A DNA stretch of 46,553 bases from an uncultured Bacteroides sp. (GCF_902491285.1 NZ_CABUHK010000044.1:1-46553), one strand, 5' to 3'. Positions 1 to 10,261 are shown, counted from the first letter of the stretch. Notes: generated by a model from the letters alone, not told the origin. Numbers and translations are program-made.

Positions 1-134
1 ACAAATATAGGCATAGAACAACACAGGAAAAAAGGTTTTATAGGTTTTTCAGAGAGAAGATGAAAAAAAGTCAAAACTATGTAGAGATTATTGAGCGGGT
101 GCCCTGTTTTGGCTTACTCTTTCACAAAGGGAAG

Positions 135-164
135 GATTCTGACATGGTTTATTATGTCAGAATC
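135..164 (-). terminator. Hairpin downstream of the hybrid regulator
   Basis: An 11-bp perfect inverted repeat (135-145 with 154-164) separated by 8 bases lies just past the stop of the minus-strand regulator. There is no clear T run after it on the minus strand, so it may be a weak or factor-assisted terminator or only a 3'-end stabilising hairpin. The rest of bases 1-134 shows no gene I can support. Confidence 0.45.
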
Positions 165-169
165 AGTTC

Positions 170-3100
170 TTATTCCTGTGGCTCCGAAGAAGCAGCATCC
201 GTATTCACCCCACGTTGATAAACAGACGGTGCCACGCCGAACTGCGCCTTAAAACATTTGCTGAAATAGAACGGGTCGCTGATACCAACTTTGTAGGATA
301 CTTCCGCAACAGTCAGGTTATCTTCCGAGAGCAGCAGTTCCGCTGCTTTTTTCATCCGCACCACACGCAGGTATTCATTAGGCGAATATCCGGTCACACC
401 GCGTAGTTTCCGATAGAAGACCGTTCGTCCCAACTTCATAAGCTGCGCAAACTCGTCAATAGAAAATTCAGGACGGGCGAGGTTCTGTTCAAGTATAGCA
501 GCCAACCGGTCAGCAAATTCCTTATCCCGGTCAGTGGTACACATGGCAGGACGCACGATACCCGGTTCGTTGGAAAACTTCTCACGCAGTTTGTCGCGTT
601 GCTCTATCAAACGGAACACACGTGCCAACAACAGTTTTATGCTGAACGGCTTTGCGATGTAAGCATCCGCTCCCGCTTCAATACCTTCCAAATGCTTTTC
701 CGGTGAGCTTAGTGCAGTCAGCAGAATGATAGGAATATGGCTTGTTTCAAAATCAGATTTCAACTTCCGGGTTACTTCAAATCCTGTCATTCCCGGCATA
801 AGTACGTCACAGATTATCAAGTCTGCCTCGGACGTACGCGCCTTCTCAAAGCCGGATGTTCCGTCGGCAGCAACTTCTACTTCAAAATATACACCGACTT
901 CCTCTTTCAGGAATTCACGAATATCGTTGTCGTCCTCAATAATCAGGACTTTCCGTTTATTCAAAGGAGCAGGTAGCTTTTCCGGGTCGGGAAGTTCTTC
1001 CGAGAGTTGCAGCAAATGATGCGCCTGTCCGTCCGCTTCTTTCAGTAATACGTTGCCGGGAATCAAAAAGTCCTTCTCCGCATAAACCGTCTTATCCGTC
1101 GGGATACATACGGTAAAAACGGAACCGCCGCCTTCGTTGTCCTTATAGTCAATCGTACCTTTATGCACCGACACCAGTTCGTGGCTCAAATGCAGACCTA
1201 CGCCGATACTGTCACCGGAGAAGTTGCTCTGCATAAAGCGTTTGAACAGTTCATTCTGTTTCTCTTTAGGTATACCGACCCCGGTATCTGAAACTTGAAT
1301 CTGCAATGTTTTCCTGGCTTCGTCCACGCTCACCGAAAGAATGATAGTGCCGTTGGAAGGCGTATATTTAAATGCATTGGAAAGCAGGTTGTAAGTCACC
1401 TTATCCAGATTCCCCTTGTCAATGAACATCTTATAGGACGGCACGGAAGGCAGGAAACGGAAATTCATATTCTTCTGTTCCGCCACGTCTCCGAAGCTCA
1501 GGAATATTTCATAAAGGAAAGAGATTACATCGGTTTCTTCCAGAGAAAGTGCCAGTTTATTGTTCTGCATCTTTCTGAATTCCAATAACTGGTTGATAAG
1601 CCTCAGCATACGTTGCGTGCTCTTATCCATCGTCTTCAACGGATATATAAGTTCACGCGGAATATCCGTGACGCGCTGTATCTTCTCCAGTGCTCCCTGA
1701 ATCAATGTAAGCGGGGTACGGAATTCGTGGGAGATATTGGTAAAAAACACCAGTTTATATTCGGTCAACTGCTTTTCTACATTGATACGGTTGCGTAGCC
1801 CGTTAAAGTTGCGGACAATACGGAAGGCAAAATATAAGGCTACAATCAACAGCAAGACATAGCACAGCATCGCCCAGGTAGTCTTCCAAAATGGGGGGAC
1901 AACCACAATCTTCAAAGTAGTCTCGCTATCATTCCAAATACCCGACCCGTTGCTGGATTTGACATGAAGCACATATGTCCCCGGATTCAGATATTTGAAA
2001 GAAGCGAAATTCAAGGGAGAGGGTGCACTCCAATCCTGGTCGTAGTTCTCCAGCCAGTACATATACTTCGTATGCCCGCTATCGGAATAATCAAAGGTAG
2101 AGAAATCTATCAGGAACGAGTTCTGATAATATTTCAAAGTGATTTCATCCGAATAGGCAAGAGACTGCTTCAACGGAGAATCTTCCATTTGCGGATTCAT
2201 CTGGGTTCCGTTGACATACAAATCAGTGAAGACTACCGGAGAAAAAGTCTCGCTATCCTGAATCTTTTCGGGGTCGATGACAATCAGACCGTAGTTTGTT
2301 CCAAACAACAGCTTTCCGTCTTCGCGCATACAGGCGCTATTCTCGCTATACACATTCCCCAGGGTATAGGAAGAGAAGAAGTAGTTCTCGAATGAACGAT
2401 TAGCCGGATTAAACTTGGAGATACCATATTCGGTAGCCACCCACAGATTTCCGTTCTTATCTCCCAGGATAGATTGAATCACATCGTTGACCAACCCTTC
2501 GGAAGTGCCGTAGTGCTCATACTTCAAGGAATTGTAATTATCCTGAGGCTCACAAAGATTCAACCCCGAACCGGAAGTACCAATCCACATGCGTCCTTCC
2601 GTATCCCGATAAATGCACTTGATTTCGTTACTACAAAACTTGCCGTTCGTGTAACTGAACAGGTGATAATTATCAGAATCGGCAATCAATGAATCGGGAT
2701 GAAAGATACAGATTCCTTCGCTGGTTCCTACCCAGACCATTCCGTTCTCGTCTTCCTCTATCACGCGCACCATTCGCATTCCGAATGTCTGCTGGAAGAA
2801 ATGACGGAATTTATATTTTCCGTCGGGCGTAGGTTCTGCCAGTTCGAGTCCGCCGCCAAATGTTCCTATCCACATACGGTCTTTACGGTCGCGATAAATA
2901 GTAAAGACATTATTGTCGGACAAAGCCGTGAGGTCGGAAGGATTATTATAATACCACGTATCCCCTACTTTCAGTCCGTTTCCACGGGTTCCCGTCCACA
3001 TTCGTCCCTGCCCGTCTTCGGCAATGGCGTAAATATTGGAATGGAAATACTGATTGGTCATCTTCGAGCGGAGATTGGAGTCAAAGGTGTAAAGTCCCCC

Positions 3101-4465
3101 TTTACGCGTGCCGACACAAATATCCCCGTTCGACATTTTGGTGAGCATACGGATGGTGTTCGAACGGTCGAATAAATCACGGGATTCGGGATAGATGCGG
3201 GAAGTCCCTTCATTCAAGACGGATATACGGGATAGTCCCGAATACTCGGAAGCCACCCAAATACCGCCGGCACGGTCTTCCATGACGTAAAGCAGGAAGT
3301 CCGAACTGATATGGCTTTGGTCATTTATATTGGCTACGAAGTGTTCCAGTTTGTCTTCAGCAGTATTATAGGCAAAAAGTCCGTTTCCATAGGTTGAAAT
3401 CCATATAATTCCACGGGAATCATGGACGATATGATAACGTTCAAAGTCAATATATCCCATCTTGTCCTGCGGAATCAACTGGAAGTCCTTGATTTCTCCC
3501 GTTTCGGCAAGCACATAAGTAAGATGTCCCGTATGGTTGTATATCCAATAGTCGCCGCGATTGTCACGTATCAGTTCGCCTTTCTTGATGTCCATGCGGG
3601 AATCTGCCTGAATGTCACCAGTGTTAAAATCGTACGTATATACTCCGGTGGTAGTCAGAATGACCCATTTATCCTTTAGCAAGAAGTTTCCGGTCGGCGA
3701 GGTCTTACCTGCGACAACGGCAAGGGAAGCCAGTTTCTGCATCTTTTGAGTGGCAGACTGATAAAGGTAGATATCCCCGTCGGCTGTCAGGAAATACATA
3801 TCATTCTTGTAAGCCAGGGAAGAAGTGAAATGGATTAACCGGTCTTCTATCCGGTACTGTCCGTTGGTGACAGAGACTAGTCCGCATTGCGTTCCAACCC
3901 AAATACGACCGCTGGCGTCTTCATTCACGAATTTCACCCTGTTGTCCGGCAAGTTTCCACGTTCGGTTCTGAATACGGTAGAGGTCATTTCACCGTCGGG
4001 TTGATGGGTCATCTGGCGACAGCCATTTCCTGAATGTGACAGCCAAACATCCCCGTTGGCAGCAACGAATACGGTCGAATAGTTCTGTCTCGACTCACCG
4101 CAACCGGTATAATCTATAAAGCGGGCACGTTGCAAATCGTAGCAGCTATATAATTCCGGTGTAGTGGAAATCCACAGGAAACCGTCTTTATCTTCGGTAA
4201 GGTCATAAATCCGGTTGTCCGCCAAAGAGACTTTGTCTCCGGTTTCCGGTCGGAAAGTAAGGAAAGAGTTGCCGTCATAACGGCTCAATCCGTTCAAGGT
4301 AGCCAGCCACAGAAAGCCTTTGCTATCCTGATAGATATAACGGACAGAGTTATTGGGAAGACCGTCACTGGTTCTCATTTGTGTAGAACGGAGTTCTATT
4401 GCACCATAAGCATTCAAAACGAGGCTAATAAAAAAGATGAAGACAAAAAAGCATCTTTGTGTCAT
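170..4465 (-). CDS. Hybrid two-component system sensor/regulator (HTCS)
   Basis: Single-polypeptide sensor kinase and transcription factor of the Bacteroides HTCS type, about 1431 aa. In order: signal peptide/first membrane segment (about 1-22), a long run of two-component-regulator propeller repeats with many W-x-G-T motifs, a Y_Y_Y domain (about 770-855), a membrane helix near 860-885, a HisKA motif ISHEFRTPL with the phospho-histidine near 912, an HATPase with NLLSNAFKYTP and DTGVGIP, a receiver (VLIIEDDND; phospho-acceptor in ICDVLMPG near 1219) and a C-terminal AraC-type DNA-binding domain. All key residues are present. The reading frame extends 36 codons further upstream, but the start at 4465 gives a proper signal peptide, and a minus-strand TATTTTTG box lies at 4504-4497 inside that extension. 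Such proteins usually sense an oligosaccharide in the periplasm and switch on a nearby polysaccharide locus. No such locus adjoins it here, so its target may lie left of the window. Confidence 0.95.
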   Translation of the reverse strand: MTQRCFFVFIFFISLVLNAYGAIELRSTQMRTSDGLPNNSVRYIYQDSKGFLWLATLNGLSRYDGNSFLTFRPETGDKVSLADNRIYDLTEDKDGFLWISTTPELYSCYDLQRARFIDYTGCGESRQNYSTVFVAANGDVWLSHSGNGCRQMTHQPDGEMTSTVFRTERGNLPDNRVKFVNEDASGRIWVGTQCGLVSVTNGQYRIEDRLIHFTSSLAYKNDMYFLTADGDIYLYQSATQKMQKLASLAVVAGKTSPTGNFLLKDKWVILTTTGVYTYDFNTGDIQADSRMDIKKGELIRDNRGDYWIYNHTGHLTYVLAETGEIKDFQLIPQDKMGYIDFERYHIVHDSRGIIWISTYGNGLFAYNTAEDKLEHFVANINDQSHISSDFLLYVMEDRAGGIWVASEYSGLSRISVLNEGTSRIYPESRDLFDRSNTIRMLTKMSNGDICVGTRKGGLYTFDSNLRSKMTNQYFHSNIYAIAEDGQGRMWTGTRGNGLKVGDTWYYNNPSDLTALSDNNVFTIYRDRKDRMWIGTFGGGLELAEPTPDGKYKFRHFFQQTFGMRMVRVIEEDENGMVWVGTSEGICIFHPDSLIADSDNYHLFSYTNGKFCSNEIKCIYRDTEGRMWIGTSGSGLNLCEPQDNYNSLKYEHYGTSEGLVNDVIQSILGDKNGNLWVATEYGISKFNPANRSFENYFFSSYTLGNVYSENSACMREDGKLLFGTNYGLIVIDPEKIQDSETFSPVVFTDLYVNGTQMNPQMEDSPLKQSLAYSDEITLKYYQNSFLIDFSTFDYSDSGHTKYMYWLENYDQDWSAPSPLNFASFKYLNPGTYVLHVKSSNGSGIWNDSETTLKIVVVPPFWKTTWAMLCYVLLLIVALYFAFRIVRNFNGLRNRINVEKQLTEYKLVFFTNISHEFRTPLTLIQGALEKIQRVTDIPRELIYPLKTMDKSTQRMLRLINQLLEFRKMQNNKLALSLEETDVISFLYEIFLSFGDVAEQKNMNFRFLPSVPSYKMFIDKGNLDKVTYNLLSNAFKYTPSNGTIILSVSVDEARKTLQIQVSDTGVGIPKEKQNELFKRFMQSNFSGDSIGVGLHLSHELVSVHKGTIDYKDNEGGGSVFTVCIPTDKTVYAEKDFLIPGNVLLKEADGQAHHLLQLSEELPDPEKLPAPLNKRKVLIIEDDNDIREFLKEEVGVYFEVEVAADGTSGFEKARTSEADLIICDVLMPGMTGFEVTRKLKSDFETSHIPIILLTALSSPEKHLEGIEAGADAYIAKPFSIKLLLARVFRLIEQRDKLREKFSNEPGIVRPAMCTTDRDKEFADRLAAILEQNLARPEFSIDEFAQLMKLGRTVFYRKLRGVTGYSPNEYLRVVRMKKAAELLLSEDNLTVAEVSYKVGISDPFYFSKCFKAQFGVAPSVYQRGVNTDAASSEPQE

Positions 4466-4919
4466 ATAGATTCCAAGATTAATAATAAATGATGAGCAAA
4501 AATAGTCAAGATAATTGAAATAATAAAGAAACAGCTCACAAAATAACATTGAAAAGACACTTGTTTTTGCCAAACATCTTCTAACATTTATTCAACCGAC
4601 TATAAAAACAATCTATATGAAACACTTTTAGTAAAAATATAGTATGAGAAATAAAGAAAGCAGGCTACGAAATACACTCAAACTTCAAACGAACAACTTA
4701 TGAATATGAAACTGAACGTATCACTCTAAAGCATCAACAAAACATGTGTATCCGCAGCCTGCCTGTTGAAATTGAGATGATGCCAATAGAACAAGATTCT
4801 TCTAAGAATGATTAGAAAGTCGGCTTAAAGAATGCAAAGGAATTGAAAGAACTGTGCTTAATCGGGCGAAACGCTTGAAAACAGGGGAAATCAAGACTAT
4901 CATATAGATAAAAAAGAAA
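4466..4919. other. Intergenic stretch with no intact gene
   Basis: About 450 bases between the divergently placed regulator start and the terminator of the sugar mutase. It holds the regulator's probable promoter box (4497-4504). On the plus strand around 4770-4870 there is coding-like sequence broken by stop codons, with the fragment KVGLKNAKELKELC, which may be the remnant of a lost gene. I do not recognise the family. Confidence 0.4.
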
Positions 4920-4953
4920 CGCCTCTATACTCTTCGGAAAGATTATAGAGGCG
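4905..4953 (-). terminator. Intrinsic terminator of the phospho-sugar mutase gene
   Basis: A 10-bp perfect stem (4920-4929 with 4944-4953, CGCCTCTATA and its complement) with a 14-base loop is followed on the minus strand by a T-rich tract (GTTTCTTTTTTAT). It lies 43 bases past the stop of the mutase. Confidence 0.85.
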
Positions 4954-4996
4954 ATTTTATTATTGTTCGATTCTGAAACTATCAGAAGAAACAGAA

Positions 4997-6742
4997 TCAG
5001 ATACCCAATGACTTCTTCACTGCTTCAATTTTTTCCATAGCGGCAGATTCGGCAGAAGCGAAACAGTTACGACATCCCATTTCACCTTGAACTTCCATAT
5101 AGAACTTAATCTTAGGTTCTGTTCCGGAAGGACGGACTGAAACTTTACTACCGTCTTCTGTGAAATACTGAAGAACATTTGATGATTCCGGCATATCAAT
5201 TGCCGTTACATTTCCCTTGTCGTCTGTCTGCTTCAGAGTTTTGTAATCTTTGCTCAGGATTACTTTAGAGCCACCCAGTTCTTTCGGCGGGTTAGCACGG
5301 AAGTTTTCCATCATGGCTTTGATTTCTTCAGCACCGCTCTTACCCGGCTTCACAACGTTTACGGTGAATTCTTTAGAGAATCCGTATTCTACGTAAATAT
5401 CGAGCAGTAATTGATACAGTGACTTACCGTTATCTTTTGCCCAGGCAGCAACTTCGGCAATCAAGCAACAAGCTGAAACAGCATCTTTATCGCGAACGAA
5501 GTCTTCGGCAAGGAAACCGTAGCTTTCTTCACCACCACCGATGTATTTCTGTTTGCCTTCACGCAGACGGATTTCACGTGCAATCCATTTGAATCCTGTA
5601 TAGCAGTCGAGCATCTCGATGTTGTTCTTGTCGGCAATCTTCTTGATAAGTTCGGTAGTTACGATGGTCTTCACACAGAATTCATTACCTTTAATCTTGC
5701 CCAGTTGTTTGTACTGAGTAAGAATATAGTAAAGATACATCATGCAAGTCTGGTTACCGTTGATAAGTACCCACTCGCCTTTGTCATCCTTGCAGGCAAT
5801 ACCTACACGGTCAGCATCCGGGTCGGAAGCCATTACGAGGTCAGCGTCAATTTCTTTGGCCAGGTTCACAGCCATAGAAAGAGCTTCCGCATTTTCCGGG
5901 TTCGGCGATACAACAGTCGGGAAGTTACCGTCCTTAATCATTTGTTCGGGAACAGTGAACACGTTTTCGAATCCCCACATCTTCAACGCACGCGGAATCA
6001 ACATCATACCTGTACCGTGAATCGGAGTATAAACAATCTTCATATCCTTGTGGCGGGCGATAGCTTCCGGATCAATAGAAACAGTTTTCACCATATCCAG
6101 ATAAATCTTGTCGATATCTTCACCGATTATCTGAATCAAATCAGGATTACCCTGGAATTTGATGTCGGCAGCGGAAGCAATAGCATTTACTTCGTCGATA
6201 ATACCCTTATCGTGCGGAGCCAATACTTGCGCACCGTCATCCCAATATGCCTTGTAGCCGTTGTATTCTTTCGGGTTGTGGGAAGCAGTCAGGATAATAC
6301 CGCTCTGGCAACCGAGGTGACGGATAGCGAAAGACATTTCCGGGGTAGGACGCATATCATCGAACAGATATACTTTAATACCGTTGGCAGAGAAGATATT
6401 GGCAGAAGTTTCCGCAAACAAGCGGCTGTTGTTACGGCAGTCGTGGCCAACCACAACAGAAATCTGCGGCAGGTCTTTGAAGTTCTTCTTCAGATAGTTG
6501 GAAAGTCCTTGAGTAGCTGCACCCACCGTATAGATATTCATACGATTGCTACCTACCCCCATGATACCGCGCAGACCACCTGTACCAAATTCCAGGTCTT
6601 TGTAGAATGCTTCAATTAGTTCGGTCTTATCATCGTTTTCCAACATACGTTTCACTTCAGCCTGAGTTTCGGCATCATAAGCCGGGGTCAGCCATTTTTC
6701 GGCTTTCTCAGTGACCTGTTTAATAAGTTCCTGATTTTCCAT
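4997..6742 (-). CDS. Phosphoglucomutase/phosphomannomutase family protein
   Basis: Cytoplasmic alpha-D-phosphohexomutase of 581 aa that moves phosphate between C1 and C6 of a hexose phosphate. It has the four family loops: the phosphoserine loop TASHNPKEYNG (serine near 155), the metal loop DPDADRVG (near 307), the sugar-binding loop GGGEESYGF (near 404) and the phosphate-binding loop RPSGTEPKIKFY (near 540). Length matches the long phosphoglucomutase/phosphopentomutase subgroup. It is transcribed alone, with a minus-strand TACATTTG box at 6805-6798 and a strong terminator after it. Whether glucose, mannose or pentose phosphate is preferred cannot be read from the sequence. Confidence 0.93.
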   Translation of the reverse strand: MENQELIKQVTEKAEKWLTPAYDAETQAEVKRMLENDDKTELIEAFYKDLEFGTGGLRGIMGVGSNRMNIYTVGAATQGLSNYLKKNFKDLPQISVVVGHDCRNNSRLFAETSANIFSANGIKVYLFDDMRPTPEMSFAIRHLGCQSGIILTASHNPKEYNGYKAYWDDGAQVLAPHDKGIIDEVNAIASAADIKFQGNPDLIQIIGEDIDKIYLDMVKTVSIDPEAIARHKDMKIVYTPIHGTGMMLIPRALKMWGFENVFTVPEQMIKDGNFPTVVSPNPENAEALSMAVNLAKEIDADLVMASDPDADRVGIACKDDKGEWVLINGNQTCMMYLYYILTQYKQLGKIKGNEFCVKTIVTTELIKKIADKNNIEMLDCYTGFKWIAREIRLREGKQKYIGGGEESYGFLAEDFVRDKDAVSACCLIAEVAAWAKDNGKSLYQLLLDIYVEYGFSKEFTVNVVKPGKSGAEEIKAMMENFRANPPKELGGSKVILSKDYKTLKQTDDKGNVTAIDMPESSNVLQYFTEDGSKVSVRPSGTEPKIKFYMEVQGEMGCRNCFASAESAAMEKIEAVKKSLGI

Positions 6743-6797
6743 TTCGATTGTTATTTATATGGTTAATGAATTATTTACTGTTATATTCTTGAGCACA

Positions 6798-6805
6798 CAA
6801 ATGTA
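6798..6805 (-). promoter_or_regulatory. Candidate -7 box of the phospho-sugar mutase
   Basis: The minus strand reads TACATTTG, matching the Bacteroidetes TAnnTTTG -7 element, about 56 bases upstream of the start codon. No good TTTG is seen 19-21 bases further upstream, so support is partial. Confidence 0.45.
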
Positions 6806-6904
6806 AAATAATAAGTTTATAATTCCTATTCTTTTAATTGAAATTTGAGAATTAAGAATCAAAAAAAACAATATACTCAATACCTTATATCCAATACTCA
6901 TTAT

Positions 6905-8548
6905 CTATTCTTGCGGCACTTTATATCTCTCTCCGGTCTGTTTGACATATTCCTGCAAGAATTCCTTCGGATAACCGGGACGGAGCACTCCGGCAGGCTG
7001 TCCGATAGAATTACGTTCAAATTGTCCGTCCTTCACACGTTTCACCACTCCATCGTTATACTTCACAATCAGGAAAGTACCCAGTTGCTTCCATGTATCG
7101 AACGTACTCTGGGCAGTCATGCTGGTATAGTTTGTCAGGAAATCAACAGCGGCGTTCTTATCTTTTTCCAACAATTTGGCTGCCATCTCTTCAATACCTT
7201 GCTGCGCGTTGTTAAAGGTCGTTTCCATCTCCTTCTGTGCTTCGCGTACATCACCAATCATCAAATCATAACGCGGATAAACCATGTTTGATACCCAGTT
7301 GAAAATCCAGAAAGCAGAATTCCAAGAGAAGGTTATATAATCGGCTCCGTCCACACGCGTATAGCATACCGGCACTTTCGTAGCACAGCAATAGACAGGA
7401 GTAAATACTGCCATATTCGCATCGTCCACACCAAACCAAAGTACGCCGCCTATCGGGTCGGGCATATTAGCACGCATTTGTGCAACAAATACAAAACCAC
7501 TTTGTTGAGTAGAGATAGGACGTTCGTTAAAATATTCCTGACCGTCCACCTTGAAGTTCAGCGGCGAAAGACGGTACGGAGTTTTGTAAGGGCCTGCTCC
7601 GAAGTCATTAGAGATGTCGAGCGGAGTTCCCTCGTAATGGTCGCGCATCATGTCTTTTACATCTTGCACGGACAGCTTCTGTTTCGGTTTCACGAAAAGT
7701 GGCATCGGGGTGTTGGATTTTCCTTCGATATAAGGAAGATAATCTTTTCCGTTATCAGTGAATTTATTGAAATAACTCCATACGCGGGCTTCGCAGAAAC
7801 GGCGTGCACCGAAATCGAGGGGCGCATAAGCAAGCGAGAAACTAAAATCTTTGTTTACTCCGTTGAAGTAACCTCTTTCACGTGCGAAAGAAACAACATC
7901 GGGAGAATATATGCAGTTTTCCTTATCGTTCATGTCAAACTGATGGATACGCGACTGGTTGGCATGAGCTGAAATACAATCATCGGGCACACGTACAGCC
8001 ACCCAAACAGCTCCGCGGATACCCGGACCTTTCCCAATCATTTCCATAATCCATATTTCGTTCGGATCGGCAATGGTAAAAGACTCCCCACTGCTATAAT
8101 AGCCGTATTGCTGCACCAAGTCAGTCATTATCTTGATGGCTTCACGGGCAGTGCGCGAACGTTGCAATCCGATATAAATCAAGCTTCCGTAGTCAATGAT
8201 GCCTGTAGAATCCGCCAATTCGGGACGTCCGCCAAAAGTCGTTTCACCAATCGTAACCTGATATTCATTCATATTGCCGGTCACATTATAAGTCTGCCGT
8301 GCCTGCTCTATTTCACCCAGGTATTTACCGGTATCCCATTCATACACTTTCATCATGGTTCCTTTCGGATAAGTAGCTGCCGGATAATGGTACAGTTCTC
8401 CAAACAGACCATACGAGTCGGCAGAATAGGAAACGATGGTCGAACCGTCGGCAGAGGCATTCTTGCCGACTATCAGATTGGTACAGGCGAAAGTATCCGC
8501 CACAGCCGCCACCAGTATGGCAGCACACAAAATAATTCTTCTCTTCAT
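6905..8548 (-). CDS. Secreted C69-family dipeptidase
   Basis: Peptidase family C69 (PepD-like, Ntn-hydrolase fold), 547 aa. The protein starts with a signal peptide ending at ...ADTFA, and the next residue is Cys22 of CTNLIVGKNAS, the expected N-terminal nucleophile exposed by processing; DGSTIVSYSADSYG follows as in the family. Such enzymes cleave dipeptides from short peptides. Because it is exported it should act in the periplasm or outside. The gene begins 26 bases after the stop of the M23 peptidase gene on the same strand, so the two are probably co-transcribed and may act on peptides in turn. Confidence 0.9.
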   Translation of the reverse strand: MKRRIILCAAILVAAVADTFACTNLIVGKNASADGSTIVSYSADSYGLFGELYHYPAATYPKGTMMKVYEWDTGKYLGEIEQARQTYNVTGNMNEYQVTIGETTFGGRPELADSTGIIDYGSLIYIGLQRSRTAREAIKIMTDLVQQYGYYSSGESFTIADPNEIWIMEMIGKGPGIRGAVWVAVRVPDDCISAHANQSRIHQFDMNDKENCIYSPDVVSFARERGYFNGVNKDFSFSLAYAPLDFGARRFCEARVWSYFNKFTDNGKDYLPYIEGKSNTPMPLFVKPKQKLSVQDVKDMMRDHYEGTPLDISNDFGAGPYKTPYRLSPLNFKVDGQEYFNERPISTQQSGFVFVAQMRANMPDPIGGVLWFGVDDANMAVFTPVYCCATKVPVCYTRVDGADYITFSWNSAFWIFNWVSNMVYPRYDLMIGDVREAQKEMETTFNNAQQGIEEMAAKLLEKDKNAAVDFLTNYTSMTAQSTFDTWKQLGTFLIVKYNDGVVKRVKDGQFERNSIGQPAGVLRPGYPKEFLQEYVKQTGERYKVPQE

Positions 8549-8574
8549 AATTATATAGGATTCACTTTTAATAA

Positions 8575-10230
8575 TTACCAGACAAAAGTCTCACGGGCTA
8601 CAGTCTCATTCCCGCAATGGTCGGTCACAGTAAGTTCGACAGTATGTTTGCCGCCTTTCTTCACACGCTTCGGATCAAGTTTACACTCCCAATATGACTT
8701 CACAATATTAGGCCGTCCGAAGAGCGCATACTCTCCATCTATCGTTCCCCGATAGGAAGCTATTCCGGCTCCCTCGTCTTTCAACCGATAGACAATCTTG
8801 CCGTTTCTTCCCCACTGGTTCTTATTGATAGGGGTGATTTCGGGCGGAACTGTATCAATAGCAACGGTATAAGTCCCCAATTCACGGACAGATGTTTTCA
8901 TATAACCGTCTTCATACTTCCCGCCTACACTGTACTTACTACCTTTTGGGGTCACACGGGCTACATAATACTTCGTACTATCAGCAACCGGCTTTCTACG
9001 CAGCCCGATACGAAGCTCGCAACCCGCATGAAGCGGAACGGGTGTATCATTTATCTGATAAGTAAATGCCACTGCCCCACTGTCGGCTTTCACCTGATAG
9101 TTAAGAGGAACATCGTCATACAACATTCCCTTTGGCACAATCAGGCTCAATCCCGGTTCTTGCAGATAATTCGTCTTGTCCCAGGAAAAGAAGTATTTCT
9201 CCCGATGATTCAAAGGTTCAACCGGCTGCTTCCGCCCACGTACGGTAAAACCGTATTTGGAAGTATTCCCGAAAGCATCTTTTAAGGTATATAAGAACTG
9301 ATAATCCCGTTCTTCATCAATCGTCACCAAACCACGGTTATCATTCGATGCCTTCAGCAGACGTAAAGTATTCCCCGGTTCAATAAAAGATTTCATGTAT
9401 TGCCCGCACGTCCATGAGTTTATCATTCGGTTTTCATCTTGAGAAAAGCGGTCTACCGTACTGCGGAACACTTCATTTCCATCTACCGTGAGAACAACGG
9501 AATACACTCCGTAATGATTGCTGACCCCATCCATGTAATCATATGCCTTGATACCTGTGCCTATCACTCCCCATGCTTCCACCGGACGCTCCGCGTTCGG
9601 AAGAATCGTTTTGACCTGCTGTTTTCCATCCACCACACCTTTGCCAAGCTGTGGGAAAAACATAATTCCGTCGGCCTTCGGGGCACGCGTATCTTTGATT
9701 TTTGATTTAAAGAAAGGCATCGGGTCGATATAATCCCCCGATTCTGTTTCGAACACATCCAAATGGAGATGCGGGCCGAATGAATAGCCGGTATTCCCGC
9801 TCCATGCTATCTGCTGACCGCCTTTCACCGGATATTCATCCGGTTCGGGAATAATCTCCACTTCCCAACTCTCATTCTCGTATTGAAGTTTCTCCACCCT
9901 TTCGGCAATAGGGGAAATAAAACCGCTCAGATGCCGGTTGATAGTAGAATAACCGTTGTGATAACAGACATCAAGTACATACCCCGAACCATTGGTGACG
10001 CGGATACGTGAAATATACCCGTCGGCAAGGGCACGGACAGGTTTGCCAATAACTCCGCCTGTCTTAAAATCCAATCCGCCATGAAAGTGGTTAGAGCGGA
10101 TTTCTCCGAAGTTTCCGCTCAATGTAAGAGGAAAGTCAAAAGGTGGCACAAAGGTGGCTTGCTTCTTTTCTTGTCCACAAACTCCGATGCAACAAGCCAG
10201 CATCAAAGTAGTGATATATTGTTTTATCAT
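8575..10230 (-). CDS. Secreted M23 (LytM-like) metallopeptidase
   Basis: 551-aa exported protein with signal peptide MIKQYITTLMLACCIGVCG. An M23/LytM domain lies in the first third: the HxxxD zinc motif is in HFHGGLDF (about 48-55) and the HxH motif in HLHLDVFE (about 153-160), so the metal site looks complete. The remaining ~350 residues are beta-rich, with a YTVAIDTVPPEITP stretch like an Ig/fibronectin-type linker. M23 enzymes usually cut peptide cross-links of peptidoglycan. It is the first gene of a probable two-gene unit with the C69 dipeptidase. A minus-strand TACATTTG box (10261-10254) sits 24 bases before the start. Confidence 0.9.
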   Translation of the reverse strand: MIKQYITTLMLACCIGVCGQEKKQATFVPPFDFPLTLSGNFGEIRSNHFHGGLDFKTGGVIGKPVRALADGYISRIRVTNGSGYVLDVCYHNGYSTINRHLSGFISPIAERVEKLQYENESWEVEIIPEPDEYPVKGGQQIAWSGNTGYSFGPHLHLDVFETESGDYIDPMPFFKSKIKDTRAPKADGIMFFPQLGKGVVDGKQQVKTILPNAERPVEAWGVIGTGIKAYDYMDGVSNHYGVYSVVLTVDGNEVFRSTVDRFSQDENRMINSWTCGQYMKSFIEPGNTLRLLKASNDNRGLVTIDEERDYQFLYTLKDAFGNTSKYGFTVRGRKQPVEPLNHREKYFFSWDKTNYLQEPGLSLIVPKGMLYDDVPLNYQVKADSGAVAFTYQINDTPVPLHAGCELRIGLRRKPVADSTKYYVARVTPKGSKYSVGGKYEDGYMKTSVRELGTYTVAIDTVPPEITPINKNQWGRNGKIVYRLKDEGAGIASYRGTIDGEYALFGRPNIVKSYWECKLDPKRVKKGGKHTVELTVTDHCGNETVARETFVW

Positions 10231-10253
10231 TCCATTTACTTTTTTACTCCCCG

Positions 10254-10261
10254 CAAATGTA
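10254..10261 (-). promoter_or_regulatory. Candidate -7 box for the M23-C69 unit
   Basis: The minus strand reads TACATTTG (TAnnTTTG). The -33 position 19 bases upstream reads TTCG, a weak match. A 19-base motif (10270-10288) that recurs near 40948 overlaps the spacer. Confidence 0.45.

Noticed and set aside
60..218. Short plus-strand frame MKKSQNYVEIIERV... at the left edge
   Set aside because: 52 codons, overlaps the 3' end of the regulator gene and the hairpin at 135-164, with no promoter box or similarity recognised.
4466..4573. Longer N-terminus for the hybrid regulator
   Set aside because: The extra 36 residues precede a normal signal peptide and contain the likely promoter box, so the start at 4465 is better.
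5705..6619. 304-codon plus-strand frame opposite the phospho-sugar mutase
   Set aside because: The minus-strand mutase has all family motifs across this stretch; the opposite frame has no domain and is a codon-bias shadow.
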